DNA of 8,459 bases from an uncultured Bacilli bacterium (GTDB lineage Bacteria > Bacillota_I > Bacilli_A > RF39 > UBA660), in NCBI GenBank assembly GCA_944372725.1, contig CALWAA010000148.1, positions 1 to 8,459 of the forward strand, in the 5' to 3' direction. Under the pieces are notes generated by a model. That model saw only the letters and a list, made by a program, of their open reading frames with translations. It made no database searches and was not told the DNA's origin. Positions 1 to 5,812 of the stretch are shown here, one piece after another (position 1 is the stretch's first letter; the number at the start of each line of letters is the position of its first letter). A program made the position numbers and the translations under genes.

Positions 1-1
1 A

Positions 2-529
2 AAAATAGTATTTATGATATCTATATTAATTTTATTGACAATGTTATTTTTAGGCTTTAAATTAGTTTTTAATAATAAGGAAAATAATGAATTAGATTAC
101 ACAACTATTAAAGAAAATATAATATCTTTTTATCAAGATTATGTGATTTCAACTGAAAATAACCTAAGCGAAGAACAGAGATATTGTGTATATAAAGATT
201 TATCAAACAACAAGTATGAGAAAGAATTTTGCTTAGATGTTCCTGGTTCATTTTTTAAGCAACTTTGGGTTAAAAATTATTTATATATATATGATTCAAC
301 TGGTCTATTTTATGGATATGATTTAAATAATAGTGAAAGATTAGAACCTGCTAAATCCATTAACTGGATTGAAAGGGTTTATGGGTATGATAATAGCTAT
401 TTTTATATTTACACTTCTAATCCAAATACGAATGAAGAAAATTATTATCAATTAAGTTTTGATTTACAAGAAATAAATGAGTTAGAAAAAGCACCATCTA
501 CTAAAAATTTAAAAAAGTTTTTTACCTAA
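2..529 (+). CDS. Membrane-anchored protein of unknown function, 5' end probably cut by the window edge
   Basis: I do not recognise this protein. The first ATG in the window is at 14, but the frame is open to the left edge, the upstream codons (Lys-Ile-Val-Phe) continue the hydrophobic character, and no ribosome site precedes that ATG, so the true start is probably outside the window. Counting from the ATG at 14 (171 residues), residues 1-19 form a hydrophobic segment typical of an N-terminal anchor or uncleaved signal. The rest is polar and rich in Tyr, Asn and Glu. Two cysteines (58 and 73) could form a disulfide if the domain is outside the cell. Residues about 85-150 have alternating aromatic and polar residues (for example YLYIYDSTGLFYGYDL), suggesting beta strands and perhaps propeller-like blades, but this is only an impression. 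It ends in TAA about 30 bases before the NUDIX gene, with no clear terminator between them. Confidence 0.6.
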   Translation, partial: KIVFMISILILLTMLFLGFKLVFNNKENNELDYTTIKENIISFYQDYVISTENNLSEEQRYCVYKDLSNNKYEKEFCLDVPGSFFKQLWVKNYLYIYDSTGLFYGYDLNNSERLEPAKSINWIERVYGYDNSYFYIYTSNPNTNEENYYQLSFDLQEINELEKAPSTKNLKKFFT

Positions 530-559
530 TTTTATATAATAAAGAGAGGAGAAAAAATA

Positions 560-1000
560 ATGGAAACAATTGTTAAAACTCATGTAGGAGCTTATGGTAT
601 TATGATTAAAGATAATAAAATTGCTCTTGTAAGAAAAGCGAGAGGTGGCTATAAAGGAAAGTTGGATTTACCCGGTGGGGGTATTGAACATACTGAACAG
701 CCTTTTGAAACTTTAAAAAGAGAAATTAGGGAAGAAGCCGGAATAGGCATTACTAGCTATAAATTATTAGATGTAGTTGCTACCAATATTAAGTGGGAGA
801 TGGAACCAGATTTATGGGAAGATTTGCATCATATTGGTATTTTATATACCGTAGAAACAAATGAAAGTAGTTTAAAAAGCGATGCGGACGGTTTAGATTC
901 AGATGGTGCTAATTGGTATAACCTAAATGAATTAAACAAAACTGAACTATCTCCATTTACCATAATGGCCTTAGAAAAATTAGGTTATACTCTTAAATAG
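560..1000 (+). CDS. NUDIX hydrolase
   Basis: A 146-residue NUDIX-superfamily hydrolase. Such enzymes cleave nucleoside diphosphates linked to another moiety, using divalent metal held by the Glu residues of the NUDIX box. The box GX5EX7REUXEEXGU is complete: Gly40, Glu46, Arg54-Glu55-Ile56, Glu58-Glu59, Gly61-Ile62. It is preceded by the usual LPGGG turn (residues 37-41). The length is normal for a single-domain MutT/ADP-ribose-pyrophosphatase-like protein, and no signal peptide is present, so it should be cytoplasmic. The ATG start has an AGGAG site 8 bases upstream. The substrate cannot be read from sequence: oxidised dNTPs, ADP-ribose or other dinucleotides are all possible. The gene is followed immediately by its own terminator and is not functionally linked in any obvious way to the spoVA genes downstream. 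Confidence 0.93.
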   Translation: METIVKTHVGAYGIMIKDNKIALVRKARGGYKGKLDLPGGGIEHTEQPFETLKREIREEAGIGITSYKLLDVVATNIKWEMEPDLWEDLHHIGILYTVETNESSLKSDADGLDSDGANWYNLNELNKTELSPFTIMALEKLGYTLK

Positions 1001-1030
1001 ATTTAGATTTATTCTAAGTCTTTTTCTTTT
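999..1030 (+). terminator. Rho-independent terminator after the NUDIX gene
   Basis: A 9-bp stem (999-1007 with 1013-1021, including one G-U pair at 1002/1018) closes a 5-base loop and is followed by a T-rich tract (1022-1030). The stem begins within the NUDIX stop codon. It separates the NUDIX transcript from the sporulation operon. Confidence 0.75.
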
Positions 1031-1041
1031 TAAAAACAAAG

Positions 1042-1071
1042 TGTATAACTTATCATTTTTCTTTCATAATA
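1042..1071 (+). promoter_or_regulatory. Candidate forespore sigma-G promoter for the spoVA operon
   Basis: TGTATA (1042-1047) and CATAATA (1065-1071) are separated by 17 bases. The B. subtilis sigma-G consensus is roughly TGAATA, 17-18 bases, then CATACTA, so the match is 5 of 6 and 6 of 7. B. subtilis spoVA is transcribed by sigma-G, which fits the genes downstream. Caveats: CATAAT also resembles a sigma-A -10, although the -35 then fits poorly. The expected start near 1077 would fall at the edge of the GGAGG ribosome site (1077-1081), giving an unusually short leader of about 10 bases. Confidence 0.45.
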
Positions 1072-1087
1072 AAAATGGAGGTTATTT

Positions 1088-1525
1088 ATGAACAAAGAAG
1101 AATATCAAAAGCTAGTAAAAAAATATGAACCAAAGGAAAATAAATTTGAAAATGTAATTTATGCTTTTTTAATTGGTGGTTTAGTTGGCTTTATGAGTGA
1201 AGGATTAATTGTCTTATTAATGAATTTTTTTGAACTATCCCGAACTTTAGCTGGAGCATGGACATGTCTAATAATTATTCTTGCGGCTTCTTTATTTACA
1301 GCCTTAGGATTTTTTGATAACTGGATGACCAAAGCCAAAGCTGGACTTTTAATACCAACAACTGGTTTTGCCCATTCCGTATCAAGTAGTGCTTTAGACT
1401 ATAAAAAAGAAGGGTTAATAACAGGGCTTGGTTCAAACTTCTTTAAACTAGCTGGTAGTGTTATTTTATACGGAATATTATCAGCATTCATTCTTGTGAT
1501 TGTGAAGGTGATTATTGGTGGCTAG
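1088..1525 (+). CDS. spoVAC: Stage V sporulation protein AC (dipicolinic acid channel subunit)
   Basis: A 145-residue inner-membrane protein of the SpoVAC/SpoVAEb family. In B. subtilis SpoVAC is reported to act as a mechanosensitive channel for Ca-dipicolinate movement across the spore inner membrane. Visible features are a charged N-terminus with the YEPKEN stretch (13-18), hydrophobic segments at about 22-47, 56-75 and 120-143, and the conserved block AGLLIPTTGFAHSVSSSALD (85-104) followed by KKEGLITGLG (106-115). The length is close to the usual ~150 residues. The ATG has GGAGG 6 bases upstream. The 3' end overlaps the start of spoVAD by 8 bases, indicating translational coupling. It is the first gene of the operon behind a candidate sigma-G promoter. 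The family assignment is firm; the exact transport role in this organism is inferred from B. subtilis. Confidence 0.95.
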   Translation: MNKEEYQKLVKKYEPKENKFENVIYAFLIGGLVGFMSEGLIVLLMNFFELSRTLAGAWTCLIIILAASLFTALGFFDNWMTKAKAGLLIPTTGFAHSVSSSALDYKKEGLITGLGSNFFKLAGSVILYGILSAFILVIVKVIIGG

Positions 1526-2492
1526 TAAAAAATTTAATAACGTTTATATCAAAGATAATTTTTCAATTGTAGGCCCTCTAGAACGAGATGGGCTCTTAAA
1601 AACATATGACTTAGTCATGGATGATTACTACTATGGCGAAAAAACCTTTGAACAAGCGGAAATTAAAATGCAAAAGATTGTTTTGGATAACTTGCTTAAT
1701 AAAAATAAACTATCAGAAAGTAAAGTTGATGCTTTAATTGGCGGTGATTTGATTAATCAAACATCGATTTCCAGCTATAATGCTTCAAAATTTCGTATTC
1801 CTTATTTAGGAGTATATAGTGCTTGTGCAACATACGCGGAAGAATTAATTATTGGTGCATCTCTAATCAGTGGCAAACTTGCCAAAAATATTGTTGCTAT
1901 CACAAGTAGTCATAACTTAAATGCGGAAAGACAATTTAGGTACCCAGTCGAATATGGTGCGGTAAAAAAGCATACCACAACTTTTACAACTACCGCTGCC
2001 GTATCAACGCTTCTAACTAGTGAACAAACAAACATCAAAATTGAAAGTGCCACAATCGGAAAAGCTCTTGATATGGGAATTACCGACACCAATAATATGG
2101 GCGCAGTGATGGCACCCGCTGCCGCTGAAACTCTAAATACGCATCTTTTAGAAATGAAGCGAAACATAAATTATTATGATTTAGTATTAACAGGTGACTT
2201 AGGGTTAGTTGGAAGAGAAATCTTTTTAGAAATGTTAAACAAACAGTATAACATAAATTTAAAAAAATACATGGATGCCGGTTGTGAGATTTACACGAAT
2301 TCTCAAGAAACTTATGCCGGAGCAAGTGGGCCGGTTGCCTTACCATTAGTTTTATTTGATAAAGTCTTATCATCAAAAAGATATAAGAAAATTCTGATTA
2401 TTGCGACAGGCTCCTTGCAATCTGTACAATTAGCCAATCAAAAATTAGGAATACCAGGAATTGCTCATGCAATTAGTTTGGAGGTAATATAA
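1518..2492 (+). CDS. spoVAD: Stage V sporulation protein AD (dipicolinic acid binding)
   Basis: A 324-residue thiolase-fold protein of the SpoVAD family. In Bacillus it binds dipicolinic acid directly at the outer face of the spore inner membrane and is needed for its uptake. Diagnostic blocks (numbered from GTG 1518) are GGDLINQ (75-81), LGVYSACATYAEE with Cys103 at the thiolase nucleophile position, SSHNLNAERQFRYPVEYG (130-147), MGAVMAPAAAETL, LVLTGDLGLVG and ASGPVALPL. Length is slightly under the ~338 of B. subtilis. I chose GTG 1518 because AAGGTGA (1505-1511) lies 6 bases upstream. An in-frame TTG at 1515 would add one residue but lies only 3 bases from that site. It overlaps spoVAC by 8 bases, and its TAA shares an A with the ATG of spoVAE. 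No membrane segment is obvious, so association with SpoVAC and SpoVAE is expected. Confidence 0.95.
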   Translation: MASKKFNNVYIKDNFSIVGPLERDGLLKTYDLVMDDYYYGEKTFEQAEIKMQKIVLDNLLNKNKLSESKVDALIGGDLINQTSISSYNASKFRIPYLGVYSACATYAEELIIGASLISGKLAKNIVAITSSHNLNAERQFRYPVEYGAVKKHTTTFTTTAAVSTLLTSEQTNIKIESATIGKALDMGITDTNNMGAVMAPAAAETLNTHLLEMKRNINYYDLVLTGDLGLVGREIFLEMLNKQYNINLKKYMDAGCEIYTNSQETYAGASGPVALPLVLFDKVLSSKRYKKILIIATGSLQSVQLANQKLGIPGIAHAISLEVI

Positions 2493-2842
2493 TGACTTTT
2501 ATTTGGGCCTTTTTAATCGCTGGCACTTTTTGTGCAGTAGGACAAATCATTTTAGATAACACAAAACTAACACCAGGCCATGTTACATCTTTATTTACTG
2601 TTTTAGGAAGTATTCTAGCATTCTTCGGCATTTATGAAAAATTAATTGAACTAGGTGGAGGCGGAGCTACCACTGTTATCTCCAATTTTGGTTATATGCT
2701 GTATACCGGAGCTTTAGAAGGATTTAGGGAACTTGGTATTTTAGGTATTTTTAGTGGAATGCTAACAAAATCTAGCGTTGCCATTGTAGGTTCCATCGTT
2801 TTTGCATCCATTGTCGCTTTTATTTTTAAGCCTAAGGACTAA
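2492..2842 (+). CDS. spoVAE: Stage V sporulation protein AE (SpoVAEb type), channel subunit
   Basis: A 116-residue membrane protein of the SpoVAC/SpoVAEb family, the third component of the core dipicolinate channel. It starts with a hydrophobic helix (about 2-22) carrying the family GQIILDNTKLTPGHV stretch (17-31). A second helix follows (about 31-50), then a glycine-rich loop GGGGATTVISNFG (55-67), and a third helix near 94-112 ending in the typical FKPKD tail. It is distantly paralogous to SpoVAC. The ATG overlaps the spoVAD stop codon (TAATG), with GGAGG (2480-2484) placed 7 bases ahead, so it is translationally coupled. A terminator begins inside its last codons, closing the operon. The spoVAA, spoVAB, spoVAEa and spoVAF genes of Bacillus are absent here, as in the shorter spoVA operons known from Clostridia. 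Confidence 0.95.
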   Translation: MTFIWAFLIAGTFCAVGQIILDNTKLTPGHVTSLFTVLGSILAFFGIYEKLIELGGGGATTVISNFGYMLYTGALEGFRELGILGIFSGMLTKSSVAIVGSIVFASIVAFIFKPKD

Positions 2843-2859
2843 ATAGTCCTTTTTATTTT
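2834..2859 (+). terminator. Rho-independent terminator of the spoVA operon, overlapping the spoVAE stop
   Basis: AAGGACT (2834-2840) pairs perfectly with AGTCCTT (2845-2851) across a 4-base loop, followed by a T-rich tract. The stem includes the last codons of spoVAE and the first base of its TAA. This separates the sporulation operon from the next gene, which has its own promoter directly downstream. Confidence 0.8.
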
Positions 2860-2869
2860 GTTATTTTTT

Positions 2870-2878
2870 TGGTATAAT
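2870..2878 (+). promoter_or_regulatory. Extended -10 promoter (sigma-A type) for the 2903 gene and probably scpAB
   Basis: TGGTATAAT is a perfect TGn plus TATAAT extended -10. The expected start is near 2885, about 18 bases before the ATG. The -35 region (about 2850-2855) is only a T run, which is usual for extended -10 promoters. The ribosome site AAGGGA (2892-2897) sits 5 bases before the ATG. Confidence 0.7.
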
Positions 2879-2902
2879 CATAGATAGTAAGAAGGGATTG
2901 TT

Positions 2903-3880
2903 ATGGCCAAGAAAAAATATAAGAATGTAAAAATAGAGCAAGAAGAATTAAAACCAATTGCGATTGGTGCTTTTGAATCTAGGAAAAAAACATCATTGGG
3001 AATTTTTGTTATATTAACGCTTTTTGTTTTAGCAGTAATATTTTTACCTCAAATTTCCGAATTTATAGATGAATATTTAAACCCAACCCCATCTACACCG
3101 GTTACTCCTAACAATCCAACACCAGAGGAACCAGACGAACCAGATGAACCTAGTGAAAACGTAGATGAAACTTTCTATCCATATACAGCTAATTTAAGTA
3201 TTGAAAGAGAGAAAATTACGGTAAGTGGAATAACTATTGATAATACTACAAATACGATATCTTATACTGTTACAAACACTACCAATTCTTATCAAAATAT
3301 AGAAGAATTAAATTATTATATTGAAATTTACAATGCTGATAGAACTCTTTTAGAAAGAGTAAAATTAGTAAGCCTAAGCGTTTCCGACGATGTCACTTCC
3401 AATGTAATAGGAGGAGGAACTAGCCAAAGTTATACGCGAACTATTGATAGTACTTCAGCCATTACGGAAGGATATATTGTGCTAGTTCAAAAAACAACGG
3501 ATGATTATCCCGAAGTAACTTTAACGGAAAATACAGAAGGAAATGCCACTCTTGTTTGTTCTAATGCTCATGAGAAAGTGACTTACACCTTCGAAAATAA
3601 GGCTTTAAAACAAGTAACTAGTGTTGTGGAATATTTAGCAACAGAACCAGACTATACAACCAATTATTCAAGTTACCAAACATTATCAAACTCTTATAAT
3701 ACAACTAAAGGTATGACTTCGACATTCATTATGAATACAACTGGTTTTTATATTACTACCGTTATGAATTTAGAAGAAGCCAGTCGTTCTTATCTTTTTA
3801 ACGCTGACTCATTCCGCTTAGATACCGAGCCCAAAGTAGTTAGTTTTGAAATGGAAGCTCAAGGATTTGACTGTAATTAG
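2903..3880 (+). CDS. Single-pass membrane protein with proline-rich stalk and extracellular beta-rich domain; function unknown
   Basis: I do not recognise this 325-residue protein. It has a basic N-terminus (MAKKKYKNVK), a cytoplasmic stretch of about 30 residues, one strongly hydrophobic helix (31-49), and a Pro/Glu/Asp/Thr stalk (61-84) with PTP and EEPDEP repeats. A Ser/Thr/Asn-rich domain follows. Positive residues before the helix predict that most of the protein is outside the cell. Residues about 95-195 look like an Ig-like or FxLYD-like beta sandwich (ITIDNTTNTISYTVTN, IEIYNADRTLLERV, then a Gly-rich turn and YIVLVQ). A second region (210-325) is bracketed by the only two cysteines, Cys219 and Cys324, which could form a disulfide; its start resembles small lipoprotein-like domains of Firmicutes. 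It lies between the spoVA terminator and scpA, and its stop codon overlaps the scpA ribosome site, so it is probably co-transcribed with scpAB. A role at the cell surface or in the spore envelope is only a guess. Confidence 0.8.
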   Translation: MAKKKYKNVKIEQEELKPIAIGAFESRKKTSLGIFVILTLFVLAVIFLPQISEFIDEYLNPTPSTPVTPNNPTPEEPDEPDEPSENVDETFYPYTANLSIEREKITVSGITIDNTTNTISYTVTNTTNSYQNIEELNYYIEIYNADRTLLERVKLVSLSVSDDVTSNVIGGGTSQSYTRTIDSTSAITEGYIVLVQKTTDDYPEVTLTENTEGNATLVCSNAHEKVTYTFENKALKQVTSVVEYLATEPDYTTNYSSYQTLSNSYNTTKGMTSTFIMNTTGFYITTVMNLEEASRSYLFNADSFRLDTEPKVVSFEMEAQGFDCN

Positions 3881-3888
3881 GACGTGAT
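3879..3888 (+). promoter_or_regulatory. Near-consensus ribosome binding site for scpA overlapping the upstream stop codon
   Basis: AGGACGTGAT matches the complement of the 16S 3' end (AGGAGGTGAT) at 9 of 10 positions. It begins within the TAG of the preceding gene and is correctly spaced for the ATG at 3892. This supports 3892 as the start and suggests that translation of the two genes is linked. Confidence 0.75.
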
Positions 3889-3891
3889 AAT

Positions 3892-4626
3892 ATGGAATAT
3901 CAATTTAGTATTAATGATTTTGAAGGTCCTTTAGACCTTCTTTTACATCTTGTTAAAACTTCGAAAATGAATATTTATGATATTGATATCAAAATTATTA
4001 TTGAAGAATACCTCAAATTCATAGAAAGTGAAAAAGAAAAAAATATCGACATTGCAAGTTCCTATCTAGTCATGGCCTCCGAACTAATCCATTTAAAAAG
4101 TAAAATGCTAGTAAATGATGAAGAGAGTGAACCGGAAACAGATGATGAATTTAGCATCACATCAGAGGAAGATTTAAAAAGAAAAATATTAGAATACGAA
4201 AAATATAAAAAAATAAGTGAAAACCTAGTTGAATTAGAGAGTAAAAGAAATAATTTTTATACCAAAAGTCCAATGAAGTTAGATGAGTTTATTGACAAAA
4301 GTAATATAAGTTTTGGCAATGTTACTTTAGATGATTTAATAAATGCTTTAAAGAAATTTAAAGAACGAGAAAAATATAATAAGCCACTAAATACTAGAAT
4401 TACGAAAAAAGAATATAGTATTGAACGTAGAATAGAGGATATTAGAAAGATATTACAAGTAAGAGATAAAGTAGAATTTTTAGAACTATTTAGCAAACCC
4501 AATAAAGATTTTATCATTGTAACATTTTTATCTATTTTAACCATGAGTAAAAATGATGAAATTACATTAACGCAAGAAGATAATTTTAAACCCATTTTAA
4601 TAGAGAGGAGAGAAATTCATGAATAA
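3892..4626 (+). CDS. scpA: Segregation and condensation protein A (kleisin subunit of SMC complex)
   Basis: A 244-residue kleisin that bridges the SMC head domains and binds an ScpB dimer, forming the bacterial condensin that organises and segregates the replicated chromosome. The N-terminal SMC-neck-binding domain carries the family signature FEGPLDLLLHLVKTSKMNIYDI (10-31; written here only to locate it) and ASSYLVMASELIHLKSKMLV (55-74). An acidic linker (75-95) follows, then a helical middle region that contacts ScpB. A C-terminal winged helix (about 175-244) carries REIHE-type basic and acidic residues at the end. The length is close to the ~250 of B. subtilis ScpA. It follows the unknown membrane protein by 11 bases and overlaps scpB by 8 bases, the usual scpAB coupling that keeps the subunits stoichiometric. 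Confidence 0.96.
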   Translation: MEYQFSINDFEGPLDLLLHLVKTSKMNIYDIDIKIIIEEYLKFIESEKEKNIDIASSYLVMASELIHLKSKMLVNDEESEPETDDEFSITSEEDLKRKILEYEKYKKISENLVELESKRNNFYTKSPMKLDEFIDKSNISFGNVTLDDLINALKKFKEREKYNKPLNTRITKKEYSIERRIEDIRKILQVRDKVEFLELFSKPNKDFIIVTFLSILTMSKNDEITLTQEDNFKPILIERREIHE

Positions 4627-5194
4627 ATTAGGAATACTAGAAGGAATTTTATTTGTAGTTGGTGATGAAGGAATTAACTTAAAAAACTTATGTGAAATTA
4701 TGAATATTGATATAGATGAAGCCAAAGCTCTTCTCCTAAAATTAAAAGAAAGTTATGAAAGTGATGAAAGAGGAATACGAATTAGTTATTTAGGTGATGC
4801 TTTTAAATTAACAACAAAAGAATGTCATAAAGAATATTATCAAAAATTAGTTGAAAATCCTGATACGAATACTCTTAGTCCTTCAAGTCTTGAAGTTTTA
4901 GCCATTATTGCTTACAATCAACCGATAACCAGAGTAGAAATAGATACGATGCGCGGAGTAAGTAGCAATCATATTATTAGAAAATTAGTAGCGAAAGGTC
5001 TTATCAAAGAAGCCGGAAAATCCAAAATGCCAGGTAGACCTAATTTATATCGCACAACCAGTGAATTTCTAGATTGTTTTGGCTTATCTAGCTTAAATGA
5101 ACTACCGGAGTTAGAAGAAGAGCAAGTAGAAGATAACAAAAGTGAATTATTCACATCTATTTATAAAGAGGAACAAAATGAAATGGAACTTTAG
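4619..5194 (+). CDS. scpB: Segregation and condensation protein B
   Basis: A 191-residue ScpB, the dimeric partner of ScpA in the SMC-ScpAB condensin. Two winged-helix domains are visible. The first (about 1-78) opens with LGILEGILFVVGDEGI. The second (about 86-150) contains the hallmark LSPSSLEVLAIIAYNQPITR (86-105), then the VEIDTMRGVSS stretch and MPGRPNLYRTT (137-147). The family motif FLDCFGLSSLNELPEL (150-165) follows. After residue 166 an acidic tail of about 25 residues is not conserved in the family as far as I can judge. It also contains the start of the next gene. AGGAG (4606-4610) lies 8 bases before the ATG. The gene overlaps scpA by 8 bases and the downstream pentapeptide-repeat gene by 17 bases. 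Confidence 0.96.
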   Translation: MNKLGILEGILFVVGDEGINLKNLCEIMNIDIDEAKALLLKLKESYESDERGIRISYLGDAFKLTTKECHKEYYQKLVENPDTNTLSPSSLEVLAIIAYNQPITRVEIDTMRGVSSNHIIRKLVAKGLIKEAGKSKMPGRPNLYRTTSEFLDCFGLSSLNELPELEEEQVEDNKSELFTSIYKEEQNEMEL

Positions 5195-5795
5195 TCATGA
5201 ATTAACCAAAGAAAATTTCTGCCATCATGAAGATTTAACTTTGAATTATTTATCATTTGAACAAGAATTAATAGATAGGGAAGAAATTAATTTTGAAACT
5301 TTAAGAGAAGTTTTGTTTAAAAAATGCCGATTAAATAATGTTTCTTTTGATAATACTTTTTTTGGTAAAGTAAAATTTGCAAATTGTGAGCTAAATAATG
5401 TAACTTTTAGTAATTGCTCTTTAAATAAAGTAAGTTTTGATAATTGTAAATTAATTAATGTCTCATTTTTTGAAGATACCATGAGTAATATAAATATAAC
5501 GGAAAGTTTACTTGAGTATTCAAAAGTAGAAAATACCAAAATAGAAAGTTCTCTATTAGATGATGTTAAATTAATGGAAAATATCCATAGACACAATAAA
5601 TATGAAGCCACAGAATTTTATAAATGTGAATTAATTAATGAAAATTTTATTGATACCAACTTTAAAAATTGTGATTTAAAAACAAGTCATTTCAAAGAAA
5701 CAAATATCAATTTAGATGATTTAGTATCATCTAAATTATCTATCCTAAACTTACTTGAAATCGTAAATTCTAAAGGAATAATAATTGAAGAATAA
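5178..5795 (+). CDS. Pentapeptide-repeat protein overlapping scpB
   Basis: A 205-residue protein built mainly of pentapeptide repeats, which fold into a right-handed quadrilateral beta helix. A Leu/Phe/Ile-type residue recurs every fifth position from about 47 to 177 (for example 52, 57, 62, 67, 72, 77, 82, 87, 92, 97), with one weak patch near 133-144. That implies roughly six coils. The position two before it alternates Cys and Val (Cys50, 70, 80, 90 against Val55, 65, 75, 85, 95), making a stacked inner ladder. Residues 1-40 form a non-repeat N-terminus. The last ~28 residues (LDDLVSSKL to the end) look helical and end in GIIIEE, like the C-terminal dimerisation segment of MfpA/Qnr-type proteins. 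I chose ATG 5178 because GAGG (5168-5171) lies 6 bases upstream; an ATG at 5142 lacks a ribosome site. The function is unknown: DNA mimicry or scaffolding is possible. Overlap with scpB indicates co-expression with condensin. Confidence 0.88.
   Translation: MKWNFSHELTKENFCHHEDLTLNYLSFEQELIDREEINFETLREVLFKKCRLNNVSFDNTFFGKVKFANCELNNVTFSNCSLNKVSFDNCKLINVSFFEDTMSNINITESLLEYSKVENTKIESSLLDDVKLMENIHRHNKYEATEFYKCELINENFIDTNFKNCDLKTSHFKETNINLDDLVSSKLSILNLLEIVNSKGIIIEE
5709..5737 (+). other. Perfect 12-bp inverted repeat inside the pentapeptide-repeat gene
   Basis: Bases 5709-5720 are the exact reverse complement of 5726-5737, with a 5-base loop (TTAGT). It lies about 60 bases before the stop codon, within codons for the C-terminal tail. 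No T tract follows, so it is not an intrinsic terminator. It is AT-rich. It might stabilise or process the mRNA, or be a protein-binding site, or be chance. Confidence 0.5.
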
Positions 5796-5812
5796 AAAAA
5801 TTGTGTTATAAT
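5785..5812 (+). promoter_or_regulatory. Sigma-A promoter with extended -10 for the ABC exporter operon
   Basis: TTGAAG (5785-5790) and TATAAT (5807-5812) are 16 bases apart, and TGT at 5804-5806 makes an extended -10. The predicted start near 5819 leaves a leader of about 12 bases beginning right at the GGGAGG ribosome site (5820-5825). The -35 lies inside the last codons of the pentapeptide-repeat gene. Confidence 0.75.

Noticed and set aside
535..540. TATAAT just before the NUDIX gene as a promoter
   Set aside because: No acceptable -35 at 16-18 bases and no TG extension; in such AT-rich spacer the hexamer alone is weak evidence. The NUDIX gene may be read through from upstream.
1515..1517. 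TTG as the spoVAD start
   Set aside because: GTG at 1518 is better spaced from the AAGGTGA ribosome site and gives a Met-Ala-Ser start; TTG would be only 3 bases away.
1910..2376. Minus-strand open frames opposite spoVAD
   Set aside because: They lie wholly within the well-conserved spoVAD gene, have no ribosome sites and show no recognisable protein features.
5325..5469. CRISPR-like or intergenic tandem repeat
   Set aside because: The periodic DNA is degenerate, has no spacers and is fully explained by in-frame pentapeptide repeats.
5246..5611. Minus-strand open frame of 121 codons opposite the pentapeptide-repeat gene
   Set aside because: Its Leu/Phe/Ser-rich repetitive sequence is the mirror of the sense-strand repeat codons, so it is a shadow frame.
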